From Acinetobacter rudis (GTDB lineage: Bacteria > Pseudomonadota > Gammaproteobacteria > Pseudomonadales > Moraxellaceae): 53,631 bases of DNA. Position 1 is the stretch's first letter, and each line of letters opens with the position of its first letter. Location of the stretch: contig NZ_BBRX01000035.1 of the NCBI RefSeq assembly GCF_000829675.1, forward strand, positions 1 through 53,631. Direction: 5' to 3'. The notes beneath the pieces were generated by a model. That model did not search any database. It was not told the DNA's origin and saw only the letters and a list, made by a program, of their open reading frames with translations. The translations under genes and the position numbers were made by a program. Of this stretch, positions 47,274 through 53,631 are shown piece after piece.

Positions 47274-49412
47274 GTGAAGTTTACTGCCAAAATATTGCTA
47301 CTTGCCGCATCAGTTACTTTGCTTAGTGCTTGTAACGACAGCGATGATGATTCAACCAACCCCAGTACTTCTCAAGATCATGTTTATCCTGAGTTTAAAC
47401 CCACTCTACTCGATTACACACCTGGCAAATTACTCAGTGCGGGTTCATCTGATGCCTCAACAGCAGTCAGTATTGATGGTGAATATATTATTGTTGCTGA
47501 TGATGAGAGCAATGCTCTAAGGGTCTATCCTAAAAATGGTGGTGATGCTGTCGCAGAATGGGATTTCTCAACGCAAGGCCCACAATTAAAAAAAGAATTA
47601 GATATCGAGGCAAGTGCCTTACTTAAAGACAATCGTGCCTACTTTATTGGCTCACACGGCAATAAAAAAGATGGTGGTGATGCTGCGGATCGTAGCCATT
47701 TATTTGCAGTGAAAATTTCTGGAAAAGGGGCACAAACTCAGTTTGAATACCAAGGGATTTATTCAAACCTAGAAAAAGACTTGGTGGATTGGGATCAAAA
47801 TAACCTGCACCAAAAAGGCAAAGATCACTTTGGCTTTAAAGTATCCGCTGCTGCTGGTGTTGCACCAGAAAACTTAAATGGTTTTGCAATTGAAGGGATG
47901 ACTGCAAGCCATGATGAAAAACAACTATTGTTGGGCTTTAGAGCCCCTGTTACCGATCAAGGCCAACGTGAAAAGGCATTAATTATTCCTTTAATCAACT
48001 ACCAACAGCTCATTCAAAAACGAGATTCAAAAGCACTTTTTGCTGCACCCATCGAACTTGATTTAGCAGGTCGTGGTATACGCTCTATGGCTAAAACAAA
48101 AAATGGACAATACTTAATTGTGGCTGGACCTGCTGCTGGTAATCAAAGCGCACTGGATAACGCTTTTGGACTGTATTTATGGGATGGCAAATCGAGCACG
48201 CCGCAGCTGCTCAATAATCGTATTGAAAACTTACAAAGCCAATCTAAAGGCAGCATAGAGACCATTGTAGAAACTCACGATCTTGGTGATAAAATCCAGC
48301 TTTTACTCGACAACGGCGATAGTATTTGGGAAGGACAAACGGCCGTTTCTAAAGACTTAGAACCTCATCAACAAAAGTTTCAGGGTGCTATATTTAATAT
48401 CGGTTCAGCATTTAAAGATATTGTTGCTCCCCAAATCATCACTGCAATTCCTGAAAACAATCTGCAGGGTGTAAACCTTGATAGCCCAATCCAATTGCTA
48501 CTTAATGAAGGAATTAAATCCCAAGTAGGCCAATTTGATCTCTATGAAAACAACCAATTCATCCAAAGTTTTAATGCCCAAAATAACAACTTAAAAATCA
48601 ATTTTAATCAAGTTGAATTACAGCCTACTCAGCCATTTAAAATAAATACTGAATATAAAGTAGTAATGTCACAAGGACTACAAGATCACAATAAAAACCT
48701 GATGCCAACTCAAACCATCACCCAATTTAAAACGGCTGGCCAACCGACAGAGCTCGCGCTAGGTGATCTTTACTTTATGGCAACCAATGCAGAAGCTCCT
48801 GATGCGATTGCCTTTATGCTCATGAAAGACATCAATGGTGGAACTGAGATTTATTTTAGTGACCGAGATTATAGTGCCGAGAAGACAAGCTTCTGGGACC
48901 GTAAAAAAGACCAAGCAGCAACCAATGAAGGAGTGTTCCGTTGGACTGCTGATCGTAATTTAAAAGCAGGTTCGATCATCACCATTCAAACGGATACTCC
49001 AACAAGTCCAATCGCTAATATCGGACGTGTACTTGGTTCACCATCAGGGATTGGTAAAGAAGAAACCATCTTTGCCATGAGTAAAACCAAAGTGAATGAT
49101 CTCAAAGATGGATCAGCAGGCTTAATTACGGATACAGGAACATTCCTTGCTGCTATTACAGTAGGAAGTGACAAAGACAATGATATTCCTGAATCAATCC
49201 GTGCATATAGTCTAAAATTTATGCCAAGCATAGCTGAACAAACCAATGCTATTTATAACGTGAAAAACTGTAGCTTAGAGCGTCAAAATCTCACTGCTTT
49301 AAAACTTAAATTAATGGATAAAAACTGCTGGAGTGTCAGTTATAAATCCCAAGGAGCAAGTGGTTTCCCTATTAAAGACAACAGTCTATTTGCCAATGCA
49401 GTTGTCCATTAA
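47274..49412 (+). CDS. Large DUF3616-type lipoprotein with a C-terminal Ig-like part
   Basis: A 712-residue protein with a lipoprotein signal: lipobox LLSAC (Cys20), then an acidic Asn/Asp/Ser linker. The N-terminal part (about 50-380) resembles the DUF3616 propeller-like domain (SIDGEYIIVADDESNALRVY, EIDGMTASHDEKQLLLGFRA-like region). A bacterial-Ig-like domain follows (about 385-485: PQIITAIPENNLQGVNLDSP), and a C-terminal domain (about 490-712) with LGDLYFMATNAEAPDAIAFM. Start is GTG 47274 with TGGAG eight bases upstream. Function unknown; it is probably a surface or periplasmic enzyme or binding protein. Confidence 0.75.
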   Translation: MKFTAKILLLAASVTLLSACNDSDDDSTNPSTSQDHVYPEFKPTLLDYTPGKLLSAGSSDASTAVSIDGEYIIVADDESNALRVYPKNGGDAVAEWDFSTQGPQLKKELDIEASALLKDNRAYFIGSHGNKKDGGDAADRSHLFAVKISGKGAQTQFEYQGIYSNLEKDLVDWDQNNLHQKGKDHFGFKVSAAAGVAPENLNGFAIEGMTASHDEKQLLLGFRAPVTDQGQREKALIIPLINYQQLIQKRDSKALFAAPIELDLAGRGIRSMAKTKNGQYLIVAGPAAGNQSALDNAFGLYLWDGKSSTPQLLNNRIENLQSQSKGSIETIVETHDLGDKIQLLLDNGDSIWEGQTAVSKDLEPHQQKFQGAIFNIGSAFKDIVAPQIITAIPENNLQGVNLDSPIQLLLNEGIKSQVGQFDLYENNQFIQSFNAQNNNLKINFNQVELQPTQPFKINTEYKVVMSQGLQDHNKNLMPTQTITQFKTAGQPTELALGDLYFMATNAEAPDAIAFMLMKDINGGTEIYFSDRDYSAEKTSFWDRKKDQAATNEGVFRWTADRNLKAGSIITIQTDTPTSPIANIGRVLGSPSGIGKEETIFAMSKTKVNDLKDGSAGLITDTGTFLAAITVGSDKDNDIPESIRAYSLKFMPSIAEQTNAIYNVKNCSLERQNLTALKLKLMDKNCWSVSYKSQGASGFPIKDNSLFANAVVH

Positions 49413-49600
49413 TCTTGCTACTGCATAAACAATATAACGCTAAATTTAGTGCTCCACTGCATCTGCGTGGAGCACAATTAAACTGAAGCATCATTAAAAT
49501 AATAAGTGAAATATTTCTCAATTTTCTTGACAATTCATCTAATTAATCATCATATATTAAAAATATTCATCCTATTCAATTTACTTTTTTGGAGTTTATA

Positions 49601-50296
49601 TTGAAACATTCAATAATAAAAACGAGTGTAGTACTTGGATGCTCTACCCTCATCCTCTCAGCTTGTGCCACATCGACCTTGCTTAAAAAAGGCAAAAATG
49701 AACGCACTCGCACCGAAAAAGTAGTTTTAGTTGAGGATAATGTAGTAGCTTTTGGTAAGTTAGCACAACAAAACAGCCAACTTCCTGCCGATAGTCTAGT
49801 CATTGCAGGAAGTAAAAATAGCTATGTACTCACCCAAGGTGGTGCACGCTTTGTTTCTGTAATTGGCCAGCTCGATCCTAAATATATTCAACTTACCCGT
49901 GAATTAAACTTTTATTCAGCTAAAAATGATGGTCAATTTTCTGGTGTATTGCCACTTTCTTATGTCAAATTACAAGAAAATGTAAGTAAAAAAGACCTTG
50001 AATTTTTTATTGAAAATGGCGCAGAAGAATGTACCACTTCAAGTGATAAGCGCATGAATGCTCAGCGTTTTTGTTTCAATATCAAACTATCTGGCGTGGT
50101 CTATCCTGTGGTCAACAATTTAAGTTCACTCAAACCTCTAAGCAAGTCGTATCCAGTCAGTATTTACACCCAAACCGAAGAGCATTACACCACTTATAAA
50201 AATAGTGGTGCAGAGAAATTAGTGCTTTTCCCTTTTGCTGTGGCATTCGATGTGGTCACGCTTCCTTTCCAAGCTTTATCTAAAATTTTTGACTAA
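49601..50296 (+). CDS. Hypothetical lipoprotein, TTG start
   Basis: About 231 residues with lipobox ILSAC (Cys22). The polar domain holds two cysteines (EECTTSS and RFCFNIK), and the C-terminus LFPFAVAFDVVTLPFQAL is a hydrophobic tail like those of small YceK/YidQ-type lipoproteins. The start is TTG 49601 with GGAG (49591-49594) six bases upstream, giving a proper signal; a TTG at 49589 inside that site is rejected. No family recognised. Confidence 0.72.
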   Translation: MKHSIIKTSVVLGCSTLILSACATSTLLKKGKNERTRTEKVVLVEDNVVAFGKLAQQNSQLPADSLVIAGSKNSYVLTQGGARFVSVIGQLDPKYIQLTRELNFYSAKNDGQFSGVLPLSYVKLQENVSKKDLEFFIENGAEECTTSSDKRMNAQRFCFNIKLSGVVYPVVNNLSSLKPLSKSYPVSIYTQTEEHYTTYKNSGAEKLVLFPFAVAFDVVTLPFQALSKIFD

Positions 50297-50317
50297 AAAC
50301 ATATTCATTCAAATGAA

Positions 50318-50349
50318 AAATCCTCGTTTTACACGGGGATTTTTTTTGC
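50318..50349 (+). terminator. Terminator after the lipoprotein gene
   Basis: AAAATCCTCGT and ACGGGGATTTT pair (one G-U) around TTTAC, followed by TTTT. Confidence 0.85.
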
Positions 50350-50785
50350 CCAAATCTAAAATTACTTTACCTAATCCTGATCAGCCTCAGCTACATATGA
50401 TCAAATATCAATCAGTTGATTTTTATCCTACTCAACCGAATGAAAGTCACAGCTTTAAGCCGATCAAAAATTACCCTCAAGAAAATTGCTTACATTTAAG
50501 CAAAACCACATGACCAAAATTAAAACTACATAAAATTATAAATATAGTTTTTATCGACAAAAAATCATTATTTAACTAGTAATTATCTACAGTATTTAGA
50601 TTAATACAATTTACACCACCAATAAAAGAATATATATTTTTCAATAAAATTCCGAAATCTTTCATTCTATTTTAGCAACGATAAACCCAACTATAATCAC
50701 TGACAAATCAATGTCTTAAATTTTAATTTAATTTTTTAGTGGAATTGTATAATTTTCCTGCATATACTCCGCGGCAACAAATTGC
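50350..50785. other. Upstream region of the M-box leader
   Basis: 436 AT-rich bases with no credible gene. A TATAAT hexamer at 50748-50753 is the probable -10 of the riboswitch transcript, about 38 bases before the aptamer; no -35 close to consensus is visible. An open frame reaching to 50513 is rejected as chance. Confidence 0.5.
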
Positions 50786-50956
50786 AAAAAACCTCGTTAG
50801 GTGAGGCTCCTGTACGGAGACATGCTACTGCCCAGAAACGTCCAAAGACGCCAACGGGTTTGAACAGAAACCATCGAATTAAGGTGGTTTATAACGTAGC
50901 TAGAAACCCACGTTTCTTATGCCGTACAGTGCTAAAGCTCAATGAATTGGGGTAGA
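50786..50956 (+). promoter_or_regulatory. M-box (ykoK) Mg2+ riboswitch
   Basis: Conserved blocks occur in order: CTCGTTAGGTGAGGCTCCTG (50793-50812), CTACTGCCCAGAAACGTC, AAGACGCCAACGGGT, AACAGAAACCATCGAATTAA, GGTGGTTTATAACG, ACGTTTC..ATGCCGTACAGTGCTAAAGCTC (to 50940). CTGTACGG (50810-50817) pairs with CCGTACAG (50922-50929), the expected long-range helix, and ACCTC/GGGGT (50791-50795/50949-50953) can close P1. M-boxes turn off downstream Mg2+ transporters when Mg2+ is high, here through the terminator at 51037-51072. Confidence 0.92.
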
Positions 50957-50961
50957 CCAAT

Positions 50962-51001
50962 ATCAACACGCTCGGGTCGTTCGATGTCCTGAGGCGTTGA
51001 T
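50962..51001 (+). promoter_or_regulatory. Extra hairpin between aptamer and terminator
   Basis: ATCAAC (50962-50967) pairs with GTTGAT (50996-51001), continuing inwards through CGC/GCG and GG/CC with small bulges. Just after it ACTGTA (51012-51017) is complementary to TACAGT (50925-50930) inside the aptamer's 3' core, a candidate alternative pairing for the switch. Confidence 0.5.
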
Positions 51002-51036
51002 GTTGTGCCGGACTGTATCTGTAAAAAGTCATGTCT

Positions 51037-51072
51037 AAGCACGCCCCTATTTTATTGGAGGCGTGCTTTTTT
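51037..51072 (+). terminator. Riboswitch expression-platform terminator
   Basis: AAGCACGCC (51037-51045) pairs with GGCGTGCTT (51060-51068), followed by TTTT. It lies 110 bases before the first corA start, so premature termination is the likely mode of Mg2+ control. Confidence 0.93.
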
Positions 51073-51182
51073 ATTGCCGATTCAAAATGTTTTGTAGCCA
51101 AATGCTATGCGCTTTTGAGATTTACTATTCGAGGACAGGGTTGTACAACCACTGACTCATGCACGGTCAAGGAGTTTTAAAC

Positions 51183-52100
51183 ATGTTTAAAACGAATGAA
51201 ACCCAAATGCAGATACACTCCATCCGTTGGCTCAAAGTTATTGATCCGGATCAGGAATATATCACCCATATCTCCACTCAGTTTTCAATACCGCGCAATT
51301 TTATTCAAACTGCATTAGATGAAAATGCCAGTGCACGTATTCAATGCAAGCAACAAGCAACATTGATCATGACGCATCTGCCCTTCAATACCTCATCCAA
51401 AGCAGAGCAATCCGTAAGTTGTAAGAGCTTCGCGGTGATTATCAAAGATCATTTGGTGTTTATTATTTCTAAACATGACCATCCCATCTTTGACCAAATG
51501 ATTCAGTATGTAGAACAAGGTCCTGAGCATAGTGCAGAACAGTTAGCTGATTATGTCTATCGCTTTTTAGAGCTCGCAGCAGATCAATTTATTGTTGCCA
51601 GCAAAAGCGTCAATGAACAAATTAGCACTGTTGAACATGAGTTACTTAGCTCAATTAAAAACAAACAAGTTTTTAAATTACTTAACCACAACAAGGTCCT
51701 TAATCGTATTGCAATCTCGTTGCGTGGCAATAGTAAAGTTTTGAATTTACTCAATGATATGCAGGTGGTAACAGGTCATCAGGCAGCACAGCATCGCTTG
51801 CTGAATGTCATGGTTGAAACCGATCAAGCACAAGCCATGGCTGAAATTCACAATATTAATTTAAGTAATCTGATGGATGCGTATTCGGCCGCAATCGAAA
51901 ACAACTTGAGCTTATTGGTTCAATACCTGTCGGTCTACGTCATTATTGCAGCAATACCGCTAGGGATTGCGAGCTTATACGGTATGAATATCCCACTCCC
52001 CCTGCAAGAACAACCGTATGCTCTTTCTCTACTGGCTGGCCTCAGTCTGCTACTCAGTGTTGCCATCGTTATTATTTTTAAAAAACGTCAAATTATCTAA
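51183..52100 (+). CDS. CorA-family Mg2+ transporter, paralogue 1 (canonical GMN)
   Basis: A 305-residue CorA/LGM-type channel subunit. It has an N-terminal alpha/beta cytosolic domain (about 1-110, with ALDENASARIQC), a long helix (about 130-245), and two C-terminal membrane helices. The pore signature YGMN is at 266-269, followed by IPLPLQEQ and the basic tail KKRQ. Members form pentameric Mg2+ (Co2+, Ni2+) channels. ATG 51183 has AAGGAG eight bases upstream. It is the first gene after the M-box, with the next paralogue 18 bases on. Confidence 0.93.
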   Translation: MFKTNETQMQIHSIRWLKVIDPDQEYITHISTQFSIPRNFIQTALDENASARIQCKQQATLIMTHLPFNTSSKAEQSVSCKSFAVIIKDHLVFIISKHDHPIFDQMIQYVEQGPEHSAEQLADYVYRFLELAADQFIVASKSVNEQISTVEHELLSSIKNKQVFKLLNHNKVLNRIAISLRGNSKVLNLLNDMQVVTGHQAAQHRLLNVMVETDQAQAMAEIHNINLSNLMDAYSAAIENNLSLLVQYLSVYVIIAAIPLGIASLYGMNIPLPLQEQPYALSLLAGLSLLLSVAIVIIFKKRQII

Positions 52101-52118
52101 GTATTGACGGAGTACAGT

Positions 52119-53069
52119 ATGCTTAAAATTTATCAAAGCAATCCTCAAGGATTACTACTCGAAAGCCAAGATATTCAACACAACAGCATTATTTATTTGT
52201 GTAATCCACAATCAACAGAAATTGAATTACTCGCGACTAGTTTACATATACCTCGCAGTTTTTTTAACGACTGTTTAGATAAAAATGAACGCCCTCGTAT
52301 TGAGAAAGATGGCAACACCTTATTAATGGTGCTCAATACTCCAGTACAGTTAGATCACACTGAACAACATCAAGCGCCTTATCAGACCCAACCTTTTGGC
52401 TTGATTCACTGTGAAAATCATTTAGTTATAGTCTCTGCACAAAAGTTGCCACTGCTCGATGATGTACTCGCTGGTAAATATGGCGAGTTCCAAAGTTATA
52501 TGAAAACACGATTTAGTTTATTGGTGTTTAAAGCTGTAGCTGATTCGTACAACTTGAATCTCAATAAAATCAACAAGCAAATTAGTCAGCTACAACATCA
52601 ATTGAAAAAATCATACCGTAACCATGAGTTATTTGGCCTCATCGCCCTCAATAAAAGTTTGGTGTACTTTTCAACCGCTTTAACGGCTATGAATATTTTA
52701 TATAAACGTATCATGCAAGGGCACGATATTAAATTGCATGAACCTGAGTCTAAGCGCCTGCAAGAAATTTTAGTTGATATACATCAAGCTGCTGAGGTAA
52801 CGGAGTTACGTCGCGAAAGCTTAAGTAATCTTATGGATGCCTATGCTGCAATTATCCATAACAACTTAAATGGCGTGTTAAAAATACTGACGACCTTAGC
52901 GATCGTGATGGTCATCCCAACAATGATCGGTAGTATTTTCTCAATGAACGTTGCTTTACCTTATGAAGAAGAATGGTTTATGACTGTATTGGTCAGTATC
53001 TCCATGTTGTTAATTGTGGTGGTCTTGTTGATTGTTTTCTACAAGAAAAAGTATTTACGTGCAGCTTAG
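52119..53069 (+). CDS. CorA-family transporter, paralogue 2 with SMN instead of GMN
   Basis: A 316-residue CorA-like protein with the same layout: N-domain with CLDKNERPRIE (about 50-60), long helix, and two C-terminal membrane helices (about 255-273 and 288-309). The pore signature reads FSMN at 274-277 instead of YGMN, followed by VALPYEEEW with three acidic residues in the external loop, more acidic than in paralogue 1. Gly of GMN is nearly invariant in characterised CorA channels, so ion choice or gating may differ. ATG 52119 has GGAG six bases upstream. Confidence 0.9.
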   Translation: MLKIYQSNPQGLLLESQDIQHNSIIYLCNPQSTEIELLATSLHIPRSFFNDCLDKNERPRIEKDGNTLLMVLNTPVQLDHTEQHQAPYQTQPFGLIHCENHLVIVSAQKLPLLDDVLAGKYGEFQSYMKTRFSLLVFKAVADSYNLNLNKINKQISQLQHQLKKSYRNHELFGLIALNKSLVYFSTALTAMNILYKRIMQGHDIKLHEPESKRLQEILVDIHQAAEVTELRRESLSNLMDAYAAIIHNNLNGVLKILTTLAIVMVIPTMIGSIFSMNVALPYEEEWFMTVLVSISMLLIVVVLLIVFYKKKYLRAA

Positions 53070-53070
53070 T

Positions 53071-53113
53071 GCCAATAAGCCAGACTTGTAAATTTCACTC
53101 ACCCTTTATTGGC
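53071..53113 (+). other. Intercistronic stem-loop between paralogues 2 and 3
   Basis: GCCAATAA (53071-53078) and TTATTGGC (53106-53113) are exact reverse complements around 27 bases in the 70-base gap. No T-run follows, so it may tune mRNA stability or partial read-through rather than stop transcription. Confidence 0.45.
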
Positions 53114-53139
53114 CTTAGCCTAACTATTGAGTACTGAAC

Positions 53140-53631
53140 ATGATTGATATTTATCGTTATACCCAAAATTCGGAACAAGCAAGCACATCAAACCCTGTAG
53201 CCAGCAGCTTGCATTTTCAACAAAGCATTGATGCCAAAACCGTACATCTAGAAAAGTTAAACACTGAACTGCAAGTCCCTGCGGATTTTCTTCAACAAGC
53301 ACTTGATCTAGATGAGCGCCCACGTATTGAACAACGTGGGGAATGGACTTTTTTGTTAATTCATATCCCGTTCAATGATGAAAAAGTTGAGAAACTTGAT
53401 GATCAAGTGAAGTTTCGTACTACACCACTGAGTATGTTGATTAAACACGATTGCTTCATCTTGATCTGCAATGAAAACAATGCTTACCACCCTGCTTTCT
53501 TTGAGCAACAGCATATTATTCAGCAACAACAAAGTGGTACTCATCCCGCATGGTCACTCCTTCAACACTGTGCGCAAAGCTATGTTGAATTAGTTAAACA
53601 GCTTGAGAAAAACATTGTTCAAGCCGAAGAT
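53140..53631 (+). CDS. CorA-family transporter, paralogue 3 (N-terminal part, cut by window end)
   Basis: An open frame from ATG 53140 to the right edge (164 codons, no stop). It has the same N-domain: VPADFLQQALDLDERPRIEQ (about 48-67) matches the CLDKNERPRIE and ALDENASARIQ segments of the two upstream genes, followed by FLLIHIPFN and FILICNENN. The membrane part and pore motif lie outside, so the signature cannot be read. It follows paralogue 2 by 70 bases on the same strand. Confidence 0.85.
   Translation, partial: MIDIYRYTQNSEQASTSNPVASSLHFQQSIDAKTVHLEKLNTELQVPADFLQQALDLDERPRIEQRGEWTFLLIHIPFNDEKVEKLDDQVKFRTTPLSMLIKHDCFILICNENNAYHPAFFEQQHIIQQQQSGTHPAWSLLQHCAQSYVELVKQLEKNIVQAED

Noticed and set aside
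50235..50513. 92-codon open frame after the lipoprotein gene
   Set aside because: It starts inside the lipoprotein gene, crosses a strong terminator and has no recognisable features.

Overview
The window looks like a chromosomal segment of an Acinetobacter species (Moraxellaceae). The basis is a G+C content near 40% by eye, a ComP-type pilin gene beside its own PglL-type oligosaccharyltransferase, the run tpiA-secG-tRNA-rimP-nusA-infB-rbfA, and fadBA, lpxO, uvrC and pgsA proteins of Acinetobacter type. The species cannot be fixed from this stretch.

Layout. 1-2766: the end of a nitrilase-type hydrolase gene, an internally duplicated membrane protein and an amidase, probably one catabolic operon. 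3405-7708: a PF10118 di-iron-type hydrolase, then an opposing pair made of a FAD oxidoreductase and a SAM methyltransferase, then a pirin. 8023-9053: a Fur-box promoter with bfd and then bfr, whose product keeps the haem ligand but has lost most ferroxidase ligands. 9068-11281: the pilin-specific oligosaccharyltransferase and the pilin. 11422-14526: LemA plus two TPM-domain proteins, and a TPR protein whose export signal appears frameshifted. 14657-21577: a translation and transcription block (rbfA, infB, nusA, rimP, two identical initiator tRNA genes, tRNA-Leu(GAG), secG, tpiA). 21835-24561: pilC, pilD, coaE, with no pilB beside them. 24593-34190: housekeeping genes (EamA permease, rlmB, ppnP, recN, yqgE, ruvX, pgsA) interspersed with an SDR protein, a Bcr-type MFS pump with its TetR regulator and a palindromic operator, and a Met/His-rich exported protein.

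34262-37440: a thioesterase, then an AT-rich two-gene insert (a TSUP permease and a clavaminate-synthase-like Fe(II)/2-oxoglutarate oxygenase) lying between an IS200/IS605-like palindrome and an apparent transposase remnant. 37441-45355: uvrC, an outer-membrane SphA/MetA-type protein, lpxO and the fadBA beta-oxidation operon with two inverted repeats upstream. 45607-50349: five small or exported proteins, including a DUF3616 lipoprotein and a second lipoprotein started by TTG.

50786-53631: the most striking unit. A Mg2+-sensing M-box (ykoK) riboswitch with an intrinsic terminator precedes three tandem CorA-family genes. The second has an SMN instead of the GMN selectivity-filter signature, and the third runs off the window. 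Together they look like one Mg2+-controlled transport operon of diverged paralogues.
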